This document shows positions 46,803-55,036 of a DNA stretch of 64,000 nt, piece after piece. The notes below the pieces were generated by a model that worked only from the letters and a program-made list of their open reading frames with translations, was not told the DNA's origin and searched no databases. Each line of letters opens with the position of its first letter. Positions within the stretch are counted from its first letter, which is position 1. The stretch is from an uncultured Bacteroidales bacterium (lineage in GTDB: Bacteria > Bacteroidota > Bacteroidia > Bacteroidales > P3). The stretch spans positions 15,398 through 79,397 of the forward strand of contig CALGCG010000071.1 in assembly GCA_937884485.1 (NCBI GenBank), read 5' to 3'. The position numbers and the translations under genes are program-made.

Positions 46803-46991
46803 ATGGCAAAGAAAAATAAAGACGCACGCGTTCAAGTCATCCTTGAGTGCACCGAACAGAAGGCCAGCGGCGTTCCCGGCATGAGCCGCTACATCACCAC
46901 CAAGAACAAGAAGAACACTCCTGAGCGCCTCGAGCTCAAGAAGTACAACCCCTTCTTGAAGAAAATGACCGTTCACAAAGAAATCAAGTAA
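46803..46991 (+). CDS. rpmG: 50S ribosomal protein L33
   Basis: 62 residues from [19 protein letters not shown]. The full Bacteroidota L33 is present: [42 protein letters not shown]. The zinc-binding CxxC pairs of some L33 proteins are absent, as usual in this lineage (C- form). Open frame extends 25 codons upstream but those residues do not belong to L33. L28 (rpmB), which normally precedes it, is not here. DUF4295 follows after 20 bp. Confidence 0.97.
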   Translation: MAKKNKDARVQVILECTEQKASGVPGMSRYITTKNKKNTPERLELKKYNPFLKKMTVHKEIK

Positions 46992-47011
46992 AAGATAAGG
47001 AGAGATAAACT

Positions 47012-47167
47012 ATGGCAAAGAAAGTTGTTGCTACCCTGAAAACCAACACTGGTAAGAGCTTCGCAAAAGTGATCCGCATGGTTCGTTCTCCCAAGACCAA
47101 CGCCTACGTCTTCCAGGAGGAAATCGTTCCCTCGGACAATGTGCAGGAGTATCTGAAAAAGAAATAA
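47012..47167 (+). CDS. DUF4295 small protein
   Basis: 51 residues, MAKKVVATLKTNTGKSFAKV..MVRSPKTNAYVFQEEIVP..VQEYLKKK. It is a very basic short protein found almost only next to rpmG in Bacteroidota and probably associated with the ribosome, though no role is established. It is below common gene-length cut-offs; support comes from the conserved sequence, the position 20 bp after rpmG and the terminator 46 bp downstream. Confidence 0.95.
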   Translation: MAKKVVATLKTNTGKSFAKVIRMVRSPKTNAYVFQEEIVPSDNVQEYLKKK

Positions 47168-47213
47168 TCACCGTTACGAAGGTAATAATTTTTTTCATAC
47201 GCTTTTGTTTTGG

Positions 47214-47246
47214 CCTCTGGAGCAGTCTTGCTCCGGAGGTTTTTTT
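47214..47246 (+). terminator. Rho-independent terminator of rpmG-DUF4295
   Basis: Stem CCTCTGGAGCA with TGCTCCGGAGG (one G-T pair), 4-nt loop, 7-base T-run. Confidence 0.92.
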
Positions 47247-47348
47247 GTTTTTCGCTAAAGGGGGTGTCCCCTGTGCTGCGGAGGGAAATAAACACTATTG
47301 TGTTGAAAACAAATGCGCCCGTGAATGTTCGTAACGGAAGAAAGTATG

Positions 47349-47356
47349 TAATTTTG
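47349..47356 (+). promoter_or_regulatory. -7 box (TAATTTTG) of the OMP gene
   Basis: TATGTAATTTTGCACC, 46 nt before the ATG at 47402; -33 box not recognised. Confidence 0.65.
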
Positions 47357-47401
47357 CACCAAAATTAATTAACCTTATTATTAACTAAAAACTAAGAAAA
47401 G

Positions 47402-48040
47402 ATGAAAAAAGTATTTGCATTTATGGCTGTTGCAGCTTGCATGCTGTTCGCCGGCAAGGCCAACGCTCAGTTGACCGTTAATCTGGGTTATGCTCCTACG
47501 ACCCTCACCACCACCTACAGTGGCAATGACAGCAAGATGGACCTGAACGGTTTCTTTGTGGGTGCCAATTACAACATCAACCTCACCGGTGACCTCAACG
47601 TCGCCGTTGGCGCTGACTTCCGATACAACACCAAGACCGACAAGGATGGTGCTTCCATCGGTGGTATCACCGCCACTTCCGAGGTGACTAACACCCAGAT
47701 GCTTATCGATGTTCCCGTGCTGTTCAACTATGGTCTGAACCTCAACAGCGACATCCGTATTTCCGCTTTTGTCGGCCCCACCTTCTCGCTGGCCCTCAGT
47801 GGCAAAACCACTGCCGAAGGCTCTGTTGCTGGTTTTGGTGGAAGCGATGAACTCGATTGGTATGGCGACGACAGCGACATGAAACAGTTCGACATCGCCC
47901 TGACCTTCGGTCTCAACCTTGGCTATCGCCAGTACCGTCTCTTCGGTGGCTACAACATGGGTCTCATGAACCTCACCCCTGTTGACGACGTCACCATGAA
48001 AGCCGCCGGCTGGTTTGTCGGCCTCGGCTTTGCTCTCTAA
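47402..48040 (+). CDS. Outer-membrane beta-barrel protein (porin-like family)
   Basis: 212 residues. MKKVFAFMAVAACMLFAGKANAQ is a signal peptide. The mature protein is a small beta-barrel of the PF13568/OMP_b-brl type: LTVNLGYAP, LNGFFVGANYNINLTGDLNVAVGADFRYNT, MLIDVPVLFNYGLNLNSDIRISAFVGPTFSLALSG, FDIALTFGLNLGYRQYRLFGGYNMGLMNL and a C-terminal AAGWFVGLGFAL strand ending in an aliphatic pair. Probably an 8-strand barrel; no transport role can be stated. It is a single-gene unit with strong terminator; codon use (frequent CTC, GGT, AAC) suggests good expression. Confidence 0.9.
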   Translation: MKKVFAFMAVAACMLFAGKANAQLTVNLGYAPTTLTTTYSGNDSKMDLNGFFVGANYNINLTGDLNVAVGADFRYNTKTDKDGASIGGITATSEVTNTQMLIDVPVLFNYGLNLNSDIRISAFVGPTFSLALSGKTTAEGSVAGFGGSDELDWYGDDSDMKQFDIALTFGLNLGYRQYRLFGGYNMGLMNLTPVDDVTMKAAGWFVGLGFAL

Positions 48041-48063
48041 ATCATCATCGTTTAGAACGCTTT

Positions 48064-48099
48064 GTGCGGGGCGACGAATGTCGCCCCGCACTTTTTTTT
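48064..48099 (+). terminator. Rho-independent terminator of the OMP gene
   Basis: Perfect 12-bp stem GTGCGGGGCGAC with GTCGCCCCGCAC, 4-nt loop, 8-base T-run. Confidence 0.95.
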
Positions 48100-48121
48100 G
48101 TGCTGTTTGCGATATTTTTTG

Positions 48122-48129
48122 TATCTTTG
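48122..48129 (+). promoter_or_regulatory. -7 box (TATCTTTG) of ileS
   Basis: TTTTTTGTATCTTTGC; leader of about 60 nt contains a GCCCC..GGGGC hairpin at 48143-48158. No T-box is apparent. Confidence 0.75.
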
Positions 48130-48196
48130 CTATTTGGTTTAATGCCCCCGTGTCGGGGCAAGGCTTTGATTATGAATATATAATAATATTATAATA

Positions 48197-51100
48197 ATGG
48201 GTTACAACGAATATAAGCAGCTTAATTTGACCCAAATCGGCGAGGATATCCGCCGCTATTGGGAGGAGAATGAGACTTTTGAGAAAGGCCAGCGCCTCAG
48301 CGAGGGGCATCCTTCGTTCGTGTTCTACGACGGCCCCCCGTCGGCCAACGGCAAGCCCGGCATCCACCACGTGATGGCCCGCACCATCAAGGATGTCTTC
48401 TGTCGCTACAAGGCCCAGAAGGGCTTCCATGTGGACCGCAAGGCCGGCTGGGACACCCACGGCCTGCCCGTGGAGCTCGGCGTGGAGAAGAACCTCGGCA
48501 TCACCAAGGAGGACATCGGCAAGAAAATCTCCGTCGACGACTACAACCGCGCCTGCCGCACCGAGGTGCTGAAATACAAGGACCTCTGGGACGAGCTGAC
48601 CCGCCAGATGGGCTACTGGGTCGACCTGAAGAACCCCTACATCACCTTCGACAACGAGTACATCGAGACCCTCTGGTTCCTGCTGAAGAAGCTCTACGAC
48701 AAGGGCCTCCTCTACAAGGGCTACACCATCCAGCCCTACAGCCCCGCCGCCGGCACGGGCCTCTCGAGCCACGAGCTCAACATGCCCGGCTGCTATCGCG
48801 ACGTGAAGGACACCACCTGCGTGGCCATGTTCAAAATAGTGTTCAGTGGTGAGTGTTCAGTGTTTAGTGAGCTTTCGCAGGAGGGCGACAGTCAACTTAA
48901 CACTAAACGCTTAACACTAAACGCTGACATCCCCACCTACGCCATCGCCTGGACCACCACCCCCTGGACCCTGCCCAGCAACACGGCCCTCTGCGTGGGC
49001 CCCAACATCGACTACGTGCTCATCGAGACCATCCATCCCTATACCGAGCAGCCCTGCCGCATCATCATGGCCAAGCCGCTGGTGGGCAGCATGTTCCCCG
49101 AGGGCAAGTGCCCCGAATACAAGATTGTCGGCGAGTGCAAGGGCCGCGACCTCGAGGGCCTGCGCTACGAGCAGCTCATCCCTTGGGTGAAACCCCGCGA
49201 GGTGAGCGACCAGGGCTCCTTCCGCATCATCCTGGGCGACTATGTCACCACCGAGGACGGTACCGGCATCGTCCACATCGCCCCCACCTTCGGTGCCGAC
49301 GACGCCCGTGTGGCCAAGAAGGCTGGCATCGGCGAGCTCCTGCTCTTCGACCGCGACGGCAAGCAGTTGCCCATGGTCGACAAGCGCGGCCGTTTCGCCC
49401 CCATCGAAGACCTCGACCCCGCATGGGTCAAAGAGAATATGAACACCGAGCTTTACGGCCAGTATGCCGGCAAGTTCGTCAAGAACGCCTACGACCCCAC
49501 CAAGACCGAGAAGGACATGAGCCTCGACGTCGAGCTGGTCATCATGCTCAAGGGCGAAGGCAAGCTCTTCAAGAGCGAGAAGCACACCCACAGCTATCCC
49601 CACTGCTGGCGTACCGACAAGCCCGTGCTCTACTACCCCCTCGACAGCTGGTTCATCCGCACCACGGCCCTCAAGGACCGTATGATCGAACTCAACCGCA
49701 CCATCAACTGGAAGCCCGAAGCCACCGGCACCGGCCGCTTCGGCAACTGGCTGGAGAACATCGTGGACTGGAACCTCAGCCGCAGCCGCTATTGGGGCAC
49801 CCCGCTGCCCATCTGGCGCACCGAGGACGGCAAGGAGGAGAAGTGCATCGGCAGCGTCGACGAGCTCCGCAAGGAGATCGACAAGGCCGTCGCCGCCGGC
49901 GTGATGAAGGACAACCCCTATTCCGGCAAGGACTTCGACCTGCATCGCCCGTATATCGACGGCGTCGTCCTGGTCAGCGACAGCGGCAAACCCATGCGCC
50001 GCGAACCCGACCTGATCGACGTATGGTTCGACAGTGGCGCCATGCCCTACGCCCAGATCCACTACATGGGCGAACCCCTGAAGGCCGACCAGTTCCCCGC
50101 CGACTTCATCGCCGAGGGCGTCGACCAGACCCGCGGCTGGTTCTACACCCTCCATGCCATCGCCACCATGTGCTTCGACAGTGTGGCCTTCAAGAACGTC
50201 ATCTCCAACGGCCTGGTGCTCGACAAGAACGGCAACAAGATGTCCAAGCGCCTCGGCAACGGCGTCGACCCCTTCGAGACCCTCGGCAAGTACGGCCCCG
50301 ACGCCACGCGCTGGTATATGATTACCAACTCCCAGCCCTGGGACAACCTCAAGTTCGACATCGAAGGTGTCGACGAGGTGCGCCGCAAACTCTTCGGCAC
50401 ACTGTATAACACCTACAGCTTCTTCGCCCTCTATGCCAACCTCGACGGCTTCGACTACAGCCAGAAGGACCTCGCTATCAAGGACCGTCCGGAAATCGAC
50501 CGTTGGATTCTCTCCGAACTCAACACCCTCGTCAAGACCGTCGGTGACGCCTTCGAGGACTACGAGCCCACCCGCGCCGGCCGTGCCATCGGCACCTTCG
50601 TCGACGCCTTCCTCAGCAACTGGTACGTCCGCCTCAGCCGTCGCCGTTTCTGGCGTGGCGACATGACCGACGACAAGCTCTCCGCCTACCAGACCCTCTA
50701 CACCTGCCTCGAGACCCTCAGCCGTCTCATGGCACCCATCGCGCCCTTCTTCAGCGAGCGCATGTTCCTCGACCTCAACGCCGTCACCCACCGCCACAAC
50801 GTGGAGAGCGTGCACCATCTGGCCTTCCCGGAATACAATGTCGAGATGGTCGACAAGGCCCTCGAGGAGCGCATGCAGCTGGCCCAGAAGGTCTGCTCCA
50901 TGGTGCTTGGCCTGCGCAAGAAGAGCAACCTCCGCGTGCGCCAGCCGCTCCAGAAGATTGTCGTCCCCGTGCGCGACGAGGCCATGAAGGCCCAGATTGA
51001 GAAAGTGCAGCACCTCATCTGCTCCGAGCTTAACGTCAAAGCCGTGGAGTTCCTCGCTGCCGACAACGACCTCCTGGTCAAGAAGATCAAACCCAACTTC

Positions 51101-51595
51101 AAGACCCTCGGTCCGCGCTACGGCAAGGTGATGAAGGCCCTCGGCGCCGCCATCCTGGCCTTCAGCCAGCAGCAGATCAACGCCCTCGAAGCCGACGGCC
51201 GCTGCATGGTCAGCGTTGACGGCACCGACTGCGAAGTGCTCCTCACCGACGTCGAGATTGCCACCCAGGACATCCCCGGCTGGGTCGTCGCCAACGACGG
51301 CAGCCTCACCGTGGCCCTCGACATTCAGCTCACCCCCGAACTCATCGACGAAGGCATCGCCCGCGAGCTGGTGAACCGCATACAGAACATCCGCAAGGAA
51401 GGCTTCGACGTCACCGACCGCATTGTGGTCGAGCTGCAGAGCGGCGAGTGGGACAACGCTGTCAACGCCCACCGCGACTACATCTGCTCCGAGACCCTCT
51501 GCACCTCCCTGACCCTCGTCCCCGAGGTTCAAAACGGCACTCCCATCGAGTTGCTTGATGGTCAGAATACCTGCATTTGCATCAAGAAAGCATGA
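48197..51595 (+). CDS. ileS: Isoleucyl-tRNA synthetase
   Basis: 1132 residues. Class I synthetase: ANGKPGIHHVMARTIKD (HIGH-equivalent, near residue 54), editing domain with YAIAWTTTPWTLPSNTALCVGP and DGTGIVHIAPTFGADD, then WDWNLSRSRYWGTPLPIW-type VDWNLSRSRYWGTPLPIW, DVWFDSGAMPYAQ, and KMSKR(LGNGVDP) near 680. The anticodon-binding region and a C-terminal Bacteroidota/eukaryote-like tail follow. Residues about 214-243 are an insertion encoded by inverted 7-bp repeats, at the edge of the editing domain. The next gene overlaps the stop codon (ATGA). Confidence 0.97.
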   Translation: MGYNEYKQLNLTQIGEDIRRYWEENETFEKGQRLSEGHPSFVFYDGPPSANGKPGIHHVMARTIKDVFCRYKAQKGFHVDRKAGWDTHGLPVELGVEKNLGITKEDIGKKISVDDYNRACRTEVLKYKDLWDELTRQMGYWVDLKNPYITFDNEYIETLWFLLKKLYDKGLLYKGYTIQPYSPAAGTGLSSHELNMPGCYRDVKDTTCVAMFKIVFSGECSVFSELSQEGDSQLNTKRLTLNADIPTYAIAWTTTPWTLPSNTALCVGPNIDYVLIETIHPYTEQPCRIIMAKPLVGSMFPEGKCPEYKIVGECKGRDLEGLRYEQLIPWVKPREVSDQGSFRIILGDYVTTEDGTGIVHIAPTFGADDARVAKKAGIGELLLFDRDGKQLPMVDKRGRFAPIEDLDPAWVKENMNTELYGQYAGKFVKNAYDPTKTEKDMSLDVELVIMLKGEGKLFKSEKHTHSYPHCWRTDKPVLYYPLDSWFIRTTALKDRMIELNRTINWKPEATGTGRFGNWLENIVDWNLSRSRYWGTPLPIWRTEDGKEEKCIGSVDELRKEIDKAVAAGVMKDNPYSGKDFDLHRPYIDGVVLVSDSGKPMRREPDLIDVWFDSGAMPYAQIHYMGEPLKADQFPADFIAEGVDQTRGWFYTLHAIATMCFDSVAFKNVISNGLVLDKNGNKMSKRLGNGVDPFETLGKYGPDATRWYMITNSQPWDNLKFDIEGVDEVRRKLFGTLYNTYSFFALYANLDGFDYSQKDLAIKDRPEIDRWILSELNTLVKTVGDAFEDYEPTRAGRAIGTFVDAFLSNWYVRLSRRRFWRGDMTDDKLSAYQTLYTCLETLSRLMAPIAPFFSERMFLDLNAVTHRHNVESVHHLAFPEYNVEMVDKALEERMQLAQKVCSMVLGLRKKSNLRVRQPLQKIVVPVRDEAMKAQIEKVQHLICSELNVKAVEFLAADNDLLVKKIKPNFKTLGPRYGKVMKALGAAILAFSQQQINALEADGRCMVSVDGTDCEVLLTDVEIATQDIPGWVVANDGSLTVALDIQLTPELIDEGIARELVNRIQNIRKEGFDVTDRIVVELQSGEWDNAVNAHRDYICSETLCTSLTLVPEVQNGTPIELLDGQNTCICIKKA
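48838..48927. repeat. In-frame inverted 7-bp repeat arrays in ileS
   Basis: Left units AGTGTTC, AGTGGTG, AGTGTTC, AGTGTTT, AGTGAGC (48838-48872); right units CTTAACA, CTAAACG, CTTAACA, CTAAACG (48896-48923); centre about 22 bp. The two halves are opposed (CACTGAA/CACTAAA type on the same strand). Confidence 0.85.
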
Positions 51596-52800
51596 TGGAT
51601 AACATTATCGACACAATCAAACTGTTGGCCCACGCGCAGCGCGAGGAGGTGATTGGTTGGCGCCGCTGGATGCACCGCCATCCGGAACTCTCGCAGGAGG
51701 AGTACGGCACCATGGCCTTCGTGGCCGAACGCCTGCGCGAGATGGGTCTTGAACCCAAGACCGGCATCGGCAAGACCGGCGTGATGGCCATGCTGAGAGG
51801 CAACGGCGACCATTCCTACTGCGTGGCTTTGCGCGCCGACTACGACGCCCTGCCCATCACCGAGTGCACCGGCCTGGACTTCGCCAGCGAGAACCCCGGC
51901 GTGATGCACGCCTGCGGTCACGACATGCACACCTGCTCCCTCCTCGGCGCCGTCAAGATTCTCACCCAGATGCGCGACCAACTGGAGGGCGACCTTATGT
52001 TCATTTTCGAGCCCAGCGAGGAGAAATACCCCGGCGGCGCCCGCATGATGATGAACGACGGCCTCTTCGACGAGGTGAAGCCCAACGAAATCTATTCCTT
52101 CCACTGCCTGCCGGAGATGGACTTCGGCCGCGTGGGCATGCGCAAAGGCAAGTACATGGCCTCCACCGACGAGCTCTACTGGACCGTCAAGGGCAAGGGC
52201 GGCCATGGCGCCACGCCGCACCTCAACGTGGATCCCATCCTCATTGCCTCGCACATTGTCATCGCCCTGCAGCAGGTCGTCAGCCGCAACGCTGCCCCCA
52301 TGTCGCCCACGGTGCTCACCATCGGCAAAATCGAAGATGTGGGCGGCCGCACCAACATCACGCCCGACACGGTGAAGATGGAGGGCATCATCCGCTCCTT
52401 CGACCCCGAATGGCGTCTGCGCACCCACGAGCTGATACGCAAAATCAGCTCCGGCGTGGCCGAAGCCATGGGTGGCGAGTGCGACCTCTTCGTCGACGAG
52501 GGCTACCCCCCGGTAATCAACGACGACGCCTGCACCCAGCAGGTGCACGACAACGCCTGCGCCTTCCTGGGCCAGGAGAATGTCGAGTGGCTCGACCTCC
52601 GCATGACGGCCGAGGACTTCGCCTTCTACCAGCAAAAGATTCCCGGTTGCTACTTCCGTGTCGGTATCCACGTGCCCGGCACCCCCTTCAGCAACCTCCA
52701 CCGACCCAACCTCATCGTCGACGAGCGCAGCCTCGAACTGGCCAACGGCCTGGTGGCCTACAACGCCATCATGGCGTTGAAAAACAGGATAAAAGGATAG
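51592..52800 (+). CDS. M20-family amidohydrolase/aminoacylase-type metallopeptidase
   Basis: 402 residues. HipO/AMA-type motifs: WRRWMHRHPELSQEEYGT, YCVALRADYDALPITECTGLDFASENPGVMHACGHDMHTCSLLGA (metal ligands in HACGHD), FIFEPSEEKYPGGARMM (catalytic Glu pair), VKGKGGHGATPHLNVDPI (dimerisation domain), RMTAEDFAFYQQKIPGCYFRVG and a C-terminal FSNLHRPNLIVDE. It hydrolyses an N-acyl or peptide bond of small substrates such as N-acetyl amino acids; the exact one is unknown. It starts at an ATG overlapping the ileS stop, so it is coupled to it. Confidence 0.93.
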   Translation: MMDNIIDTIKLLAHAQREEVIGWRRWMHRHPELSQEEYGTMAFVAERLREMGLEPKTGIGKTGVMAMLRGNGDHSYCVALRADYDALPITECTGLDFASENPGVMHACGHDMHTCSLLGAVKILTQMRDQLEGDLMFIFEPSEEKYPGGARMMMNDGLFDEVKPNEIYSFHCLPEMDFGRVGMRKGKYMASTDELYWTVKGKGGHGATPHLNVDPILIASHIVIALQQVVSRNAAPMSPTVLTIGKIEDVGGRTNITPDTVKMEGIIRSFDPEWRLRTHELIRKISSGVAEAMGGECDLFVDEGYPPVINDDACTQQVHDNACAFLGQENVEWLDLRMTAEDFAFYQQKIPGCYFRVGIHVPGTPFSNLHRPNLIVDERSLELANGLVAYNAIMALKNRIKG

Positions 52801-52822
52801 ACTTTTTTAGATTGTACCTGTC

Positions 52823-52878
52823 AAAGCCGAAAGCTGGAACTATCGAACTTCCGATAATTCCAGCTTTCGGCTTTTTTT
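52823..52878. terminator. Bidirectional Rho-independent terminator
   Basis: 17-bp stem starting AAAGCCGAAAGCTGGAA, 18-nt loop region and T-run, between convergent genes. Confidence 0.9.
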
Positions 52879-52893
52879 CTTTTTCCCCGGGAG

Positions 52894-54606
52894 CTACCAG
52901 CCCCATCCGCTGTTGCCGCTGTACGAGCTGAGGCTGACGGCGCTGCCGCCGCTGACGGTGGTGCCGTCGAGGAGCATGCCGTTCAGGCGCGAGGTGCCGC
53001 CCTCGGTGCTGACGCCGCTCTTGACGGTGGGCTGCTCCGACCCGGAGACGACGAGGCCGCTGCCGCCGCTGGAGGGGGTCTTGAAGGCATAGGTGGTGTT
53101 GCCCACGGTGATGGAATACCATGTATTTCTATTCCACGACGTTGCCCTATAGCAACTCTGCGACAGCTGTGAGCCGCTCTCCAGGCCGCCGATGGCGATG
53201 ATGGTGCCGCCCTGCACGTAGAGCTTCTTGCCGCCTTCGGTGTTGGCGTCGAAGGCCACCTCGGGCGAAGAGGCGCCGATGGCGTAGACCACGCCGCCCT
53301 TGAGGTAGAGGTTGCCGTTGGCGTCCATGCCGTCGTTGCCGGTGGAGTAGGCGCATACAAAGCCGCCGCTGATGGTCAGGTCGGAGGCGGCGTTGATGGC
53401 GTCGTCGCTCGACTGGCTGTAGACCTCGCCGCCGGTGATGGTCAGCGTGCCTTTGGTCTCGATGCCTTCGTGCTTGGAGGCCGTGACGGTGATGACGCCG
53501 TCGGAGATCTCGATGTTGCCGTCGAACTTGATGCCTTTGGCGCCCACGCTGTTGTCGCTGCTGCTGCCGCCACCCCAGGGGCCATGGCCGCCGCCACCGC
53601 CGCCGCTGGAGGAGGTGCCGAAGTTGTTGCCCGTCACGGTGACGTTCACCGTGCCGCCGCGGAAGTAGCCGTTGCCGTCGCCGCTGATGCCCTTGCCGCC
53701 GGTGCCGCTGTTGGTGATGGTCAGGATGCCGGCGTTCATCTCGAACAGCTGGTCGGCCTTGACGCCCGCCGTGCCGCTGGTGTCGGCGACGCCGTCGGTG
53801 GTGGTCACCACGGTGGAGCCGGTGACCTTGATGGTGGTCTCGCCGCCGTCGAAGCGCACCAGGCTGTCGCTGCTGAAGCCCTTCTTGCCGCCCGCCGACA
53901 CGTTGACGTCGATGGTGCCGCCGCTGACGAGGATATAGTCTTTGCCGCGCACGCCGTGGCCTGCCGTCGAGGTGACGTTCACCGTCGTGCCGCTGAGGAA
54001 CTGCACCCAGTCGTCGCTGGTGATGCCGGCCTTGCCCGTGGCATTGACGGTGAGGGTGCCGCTGCCGCTGAAGGCAATCTGGCCTTCGCTGAAGAGCGCG
54101 GCCTTCTCGTCCTCGGAGGAGGGCGTCAGGCTGTAGGTGGCGCCGTCGGCCAGAGTGCTGCTGCCGCTGAGGATGAGGTCCACGCGCTTGCCCTTGGCGG
54201 GCGTCGACTCGAGGCCCTGCACGTTGATGGCCGCGCCGCGGGTGTTGGTGATGCTCACACTGTTGAGCTGGATGCCCTGCTTCTTGCCGCTGTAGATTTT
54301 CAGGAATCCGTCGGAGGTGGTGCCGGAGAGGGCGTAGAGCACCTTCTCGTCGCCGGCGTTGCGGATGGTGACGTCGTTGCCGCTGACGGTGGCGCTGACG
54401 TTGCCCTCGGCGCCGGTGACGGTGGCCGGGCCCGACGTGGAGAAAACGATGGTCACCGTGCGGTCGAAGTCGGTGGTGACAGTGGTGGTGGTGTCGGAGA
54501 CTTCGGTGCCGCCGGAGGTGGTGTCGGAGACCACGTCGACATTGTCTTTCTGGCATGCAGTTGCCAGAAAAACAATCGATAAGAACGCTGCTATGGTTTT
54601 CTGCAT
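52894..54606 (-). CDS. Lipoprotein with DUF4353 carbohydrate-binding-type beta helix
   Basis: 570 residues. MQKTIAAFLSIVFLATAC is an SPII signal, followed by a Thr/Asp-rich linker. From about residue 60 the protein consists of repeated short beta turns (GVITVTASKHEGIETKGTLTITGGEVYSQSSDDAINAASDLTISGGFVCAYSTGNDGMDANGNLYLKGG), the DUF4353/Cthe_2159 pattern, a right-handed parallel beta helix that binds acidic polysaccharide such as pectin in a clostridial member. A glycine-rich linker (SSSGGGGGGHGPWGGGSSS) splits the helix. It is likely surface exposed; ligand unknown. Monocistronic. Confidence 0.85.
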   Translation of the reverse strand: MQKTIAAFLSIVFLATACQKDNVDVVSDTTSGGTEVSDTTTTVTTDFDRTVTIVFSTSGPATVTGAEGNVSATVSGNDVTIRNAGDEKVLYALSGTTSDGFLKIYSGKKQGIQLNSVSITNTRGAAINVQGLESTPAKGKRVDLILSGSSTLADGATYSLTPSSEDEKAALFSEGQIAFSGSGTLTVNATGKAGITSDDWVQFLSGTTVNVTSTAGHGVRGKDYILVSGGTIDVNVSAGGKKGFSSDSLVRFDGGETTIKVTGSTVVTTTDGVADTSGTAGVKADQLFEMNAGILTITNSGTGGKGISGDGNGYFRGGTVNVTVTGNNFGTSSSGGGGGGHGPWGGGSSSDNSVGAKGIKFDGNIEISDGVITVTASKHEGIETKGTLTITGGEVYSQSSDDAINAASDLTISGGFVCAYSTGNDGMDANGNLYLKGGVVYAIGASSPEVAFDANTEGGKKLYVQGGTIIAIGGLESGSQLSQSCYRATSWNRNTWYSITVGNTTYAFKTPSSGGSGLVVSGSEQPTVKSGVSTEGGTSRLNGMLLDGTTVSGGSAVSLSSYSGNSGWGW

Positions 54607-55036
54607 TGTTTTTTTTATTTATGCTATATAGATTTATGTATCGTCGTCGGGCAAAAACTTTCACTTTCGGATAAATATTTCCTCACGCGTCGCCATCGGG
54701 CCTGTTGCATCCCGATATGCAGGGGTGCCGTGTAGCGGATCGCTTCGTGTCGAAGACGTACCGAATTCGGCCCTTCTCATATAGTTCCTATATCGTTCTT
54801 ATATAGTTCTTATATAGTATTTATATAGTGTATATAAGAACTATATAAGAACTATATGTGAACTATATGTAAACTATATGACATGTGCCGAAGTGGGGCC
54901 CTATTGGGTACGAGTTCGGGGCGAAGGCGAGGGTGGGACGGGGGTGTTGCGGGGGGTGGTATTTTTTTATATTTCGGGTACAATAAATGGAACGGTTTGC
55001 CGTTAAGAATTGTTAAGGTTTGAAATTTATCGCAAA
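54607..55036. repeat. Intergenic region with inverted 11-bp array, second copy
   Basis: No gene. Left units TTCTCATATA, GTTCCTATATC, GTTCTTATATA twice and GTATTTATATA (54774-54827), centre GTGTATATAAGA, right units ACTATATAAGA, ACTATATGTGA, ACTATATGTAA, ACTATATGACA (54839-54882). Flanks contain GTACC/GGTAC and GGCCC/GGGCC pieces facing each other. Same architecture as 15520-15715. No promoter box was recognised for the MATE gene except a weak TATATTTC at 54968-54975. Confidence 0.88.

Noticed and set aside
48130..48196. T-box riboswitch in the ileS leader
   Set aside because: The leader is about 60 nt with only a short GC hairpin; there is no room for stem I or antiterminator, and T-boxes are not usual in this phylum.
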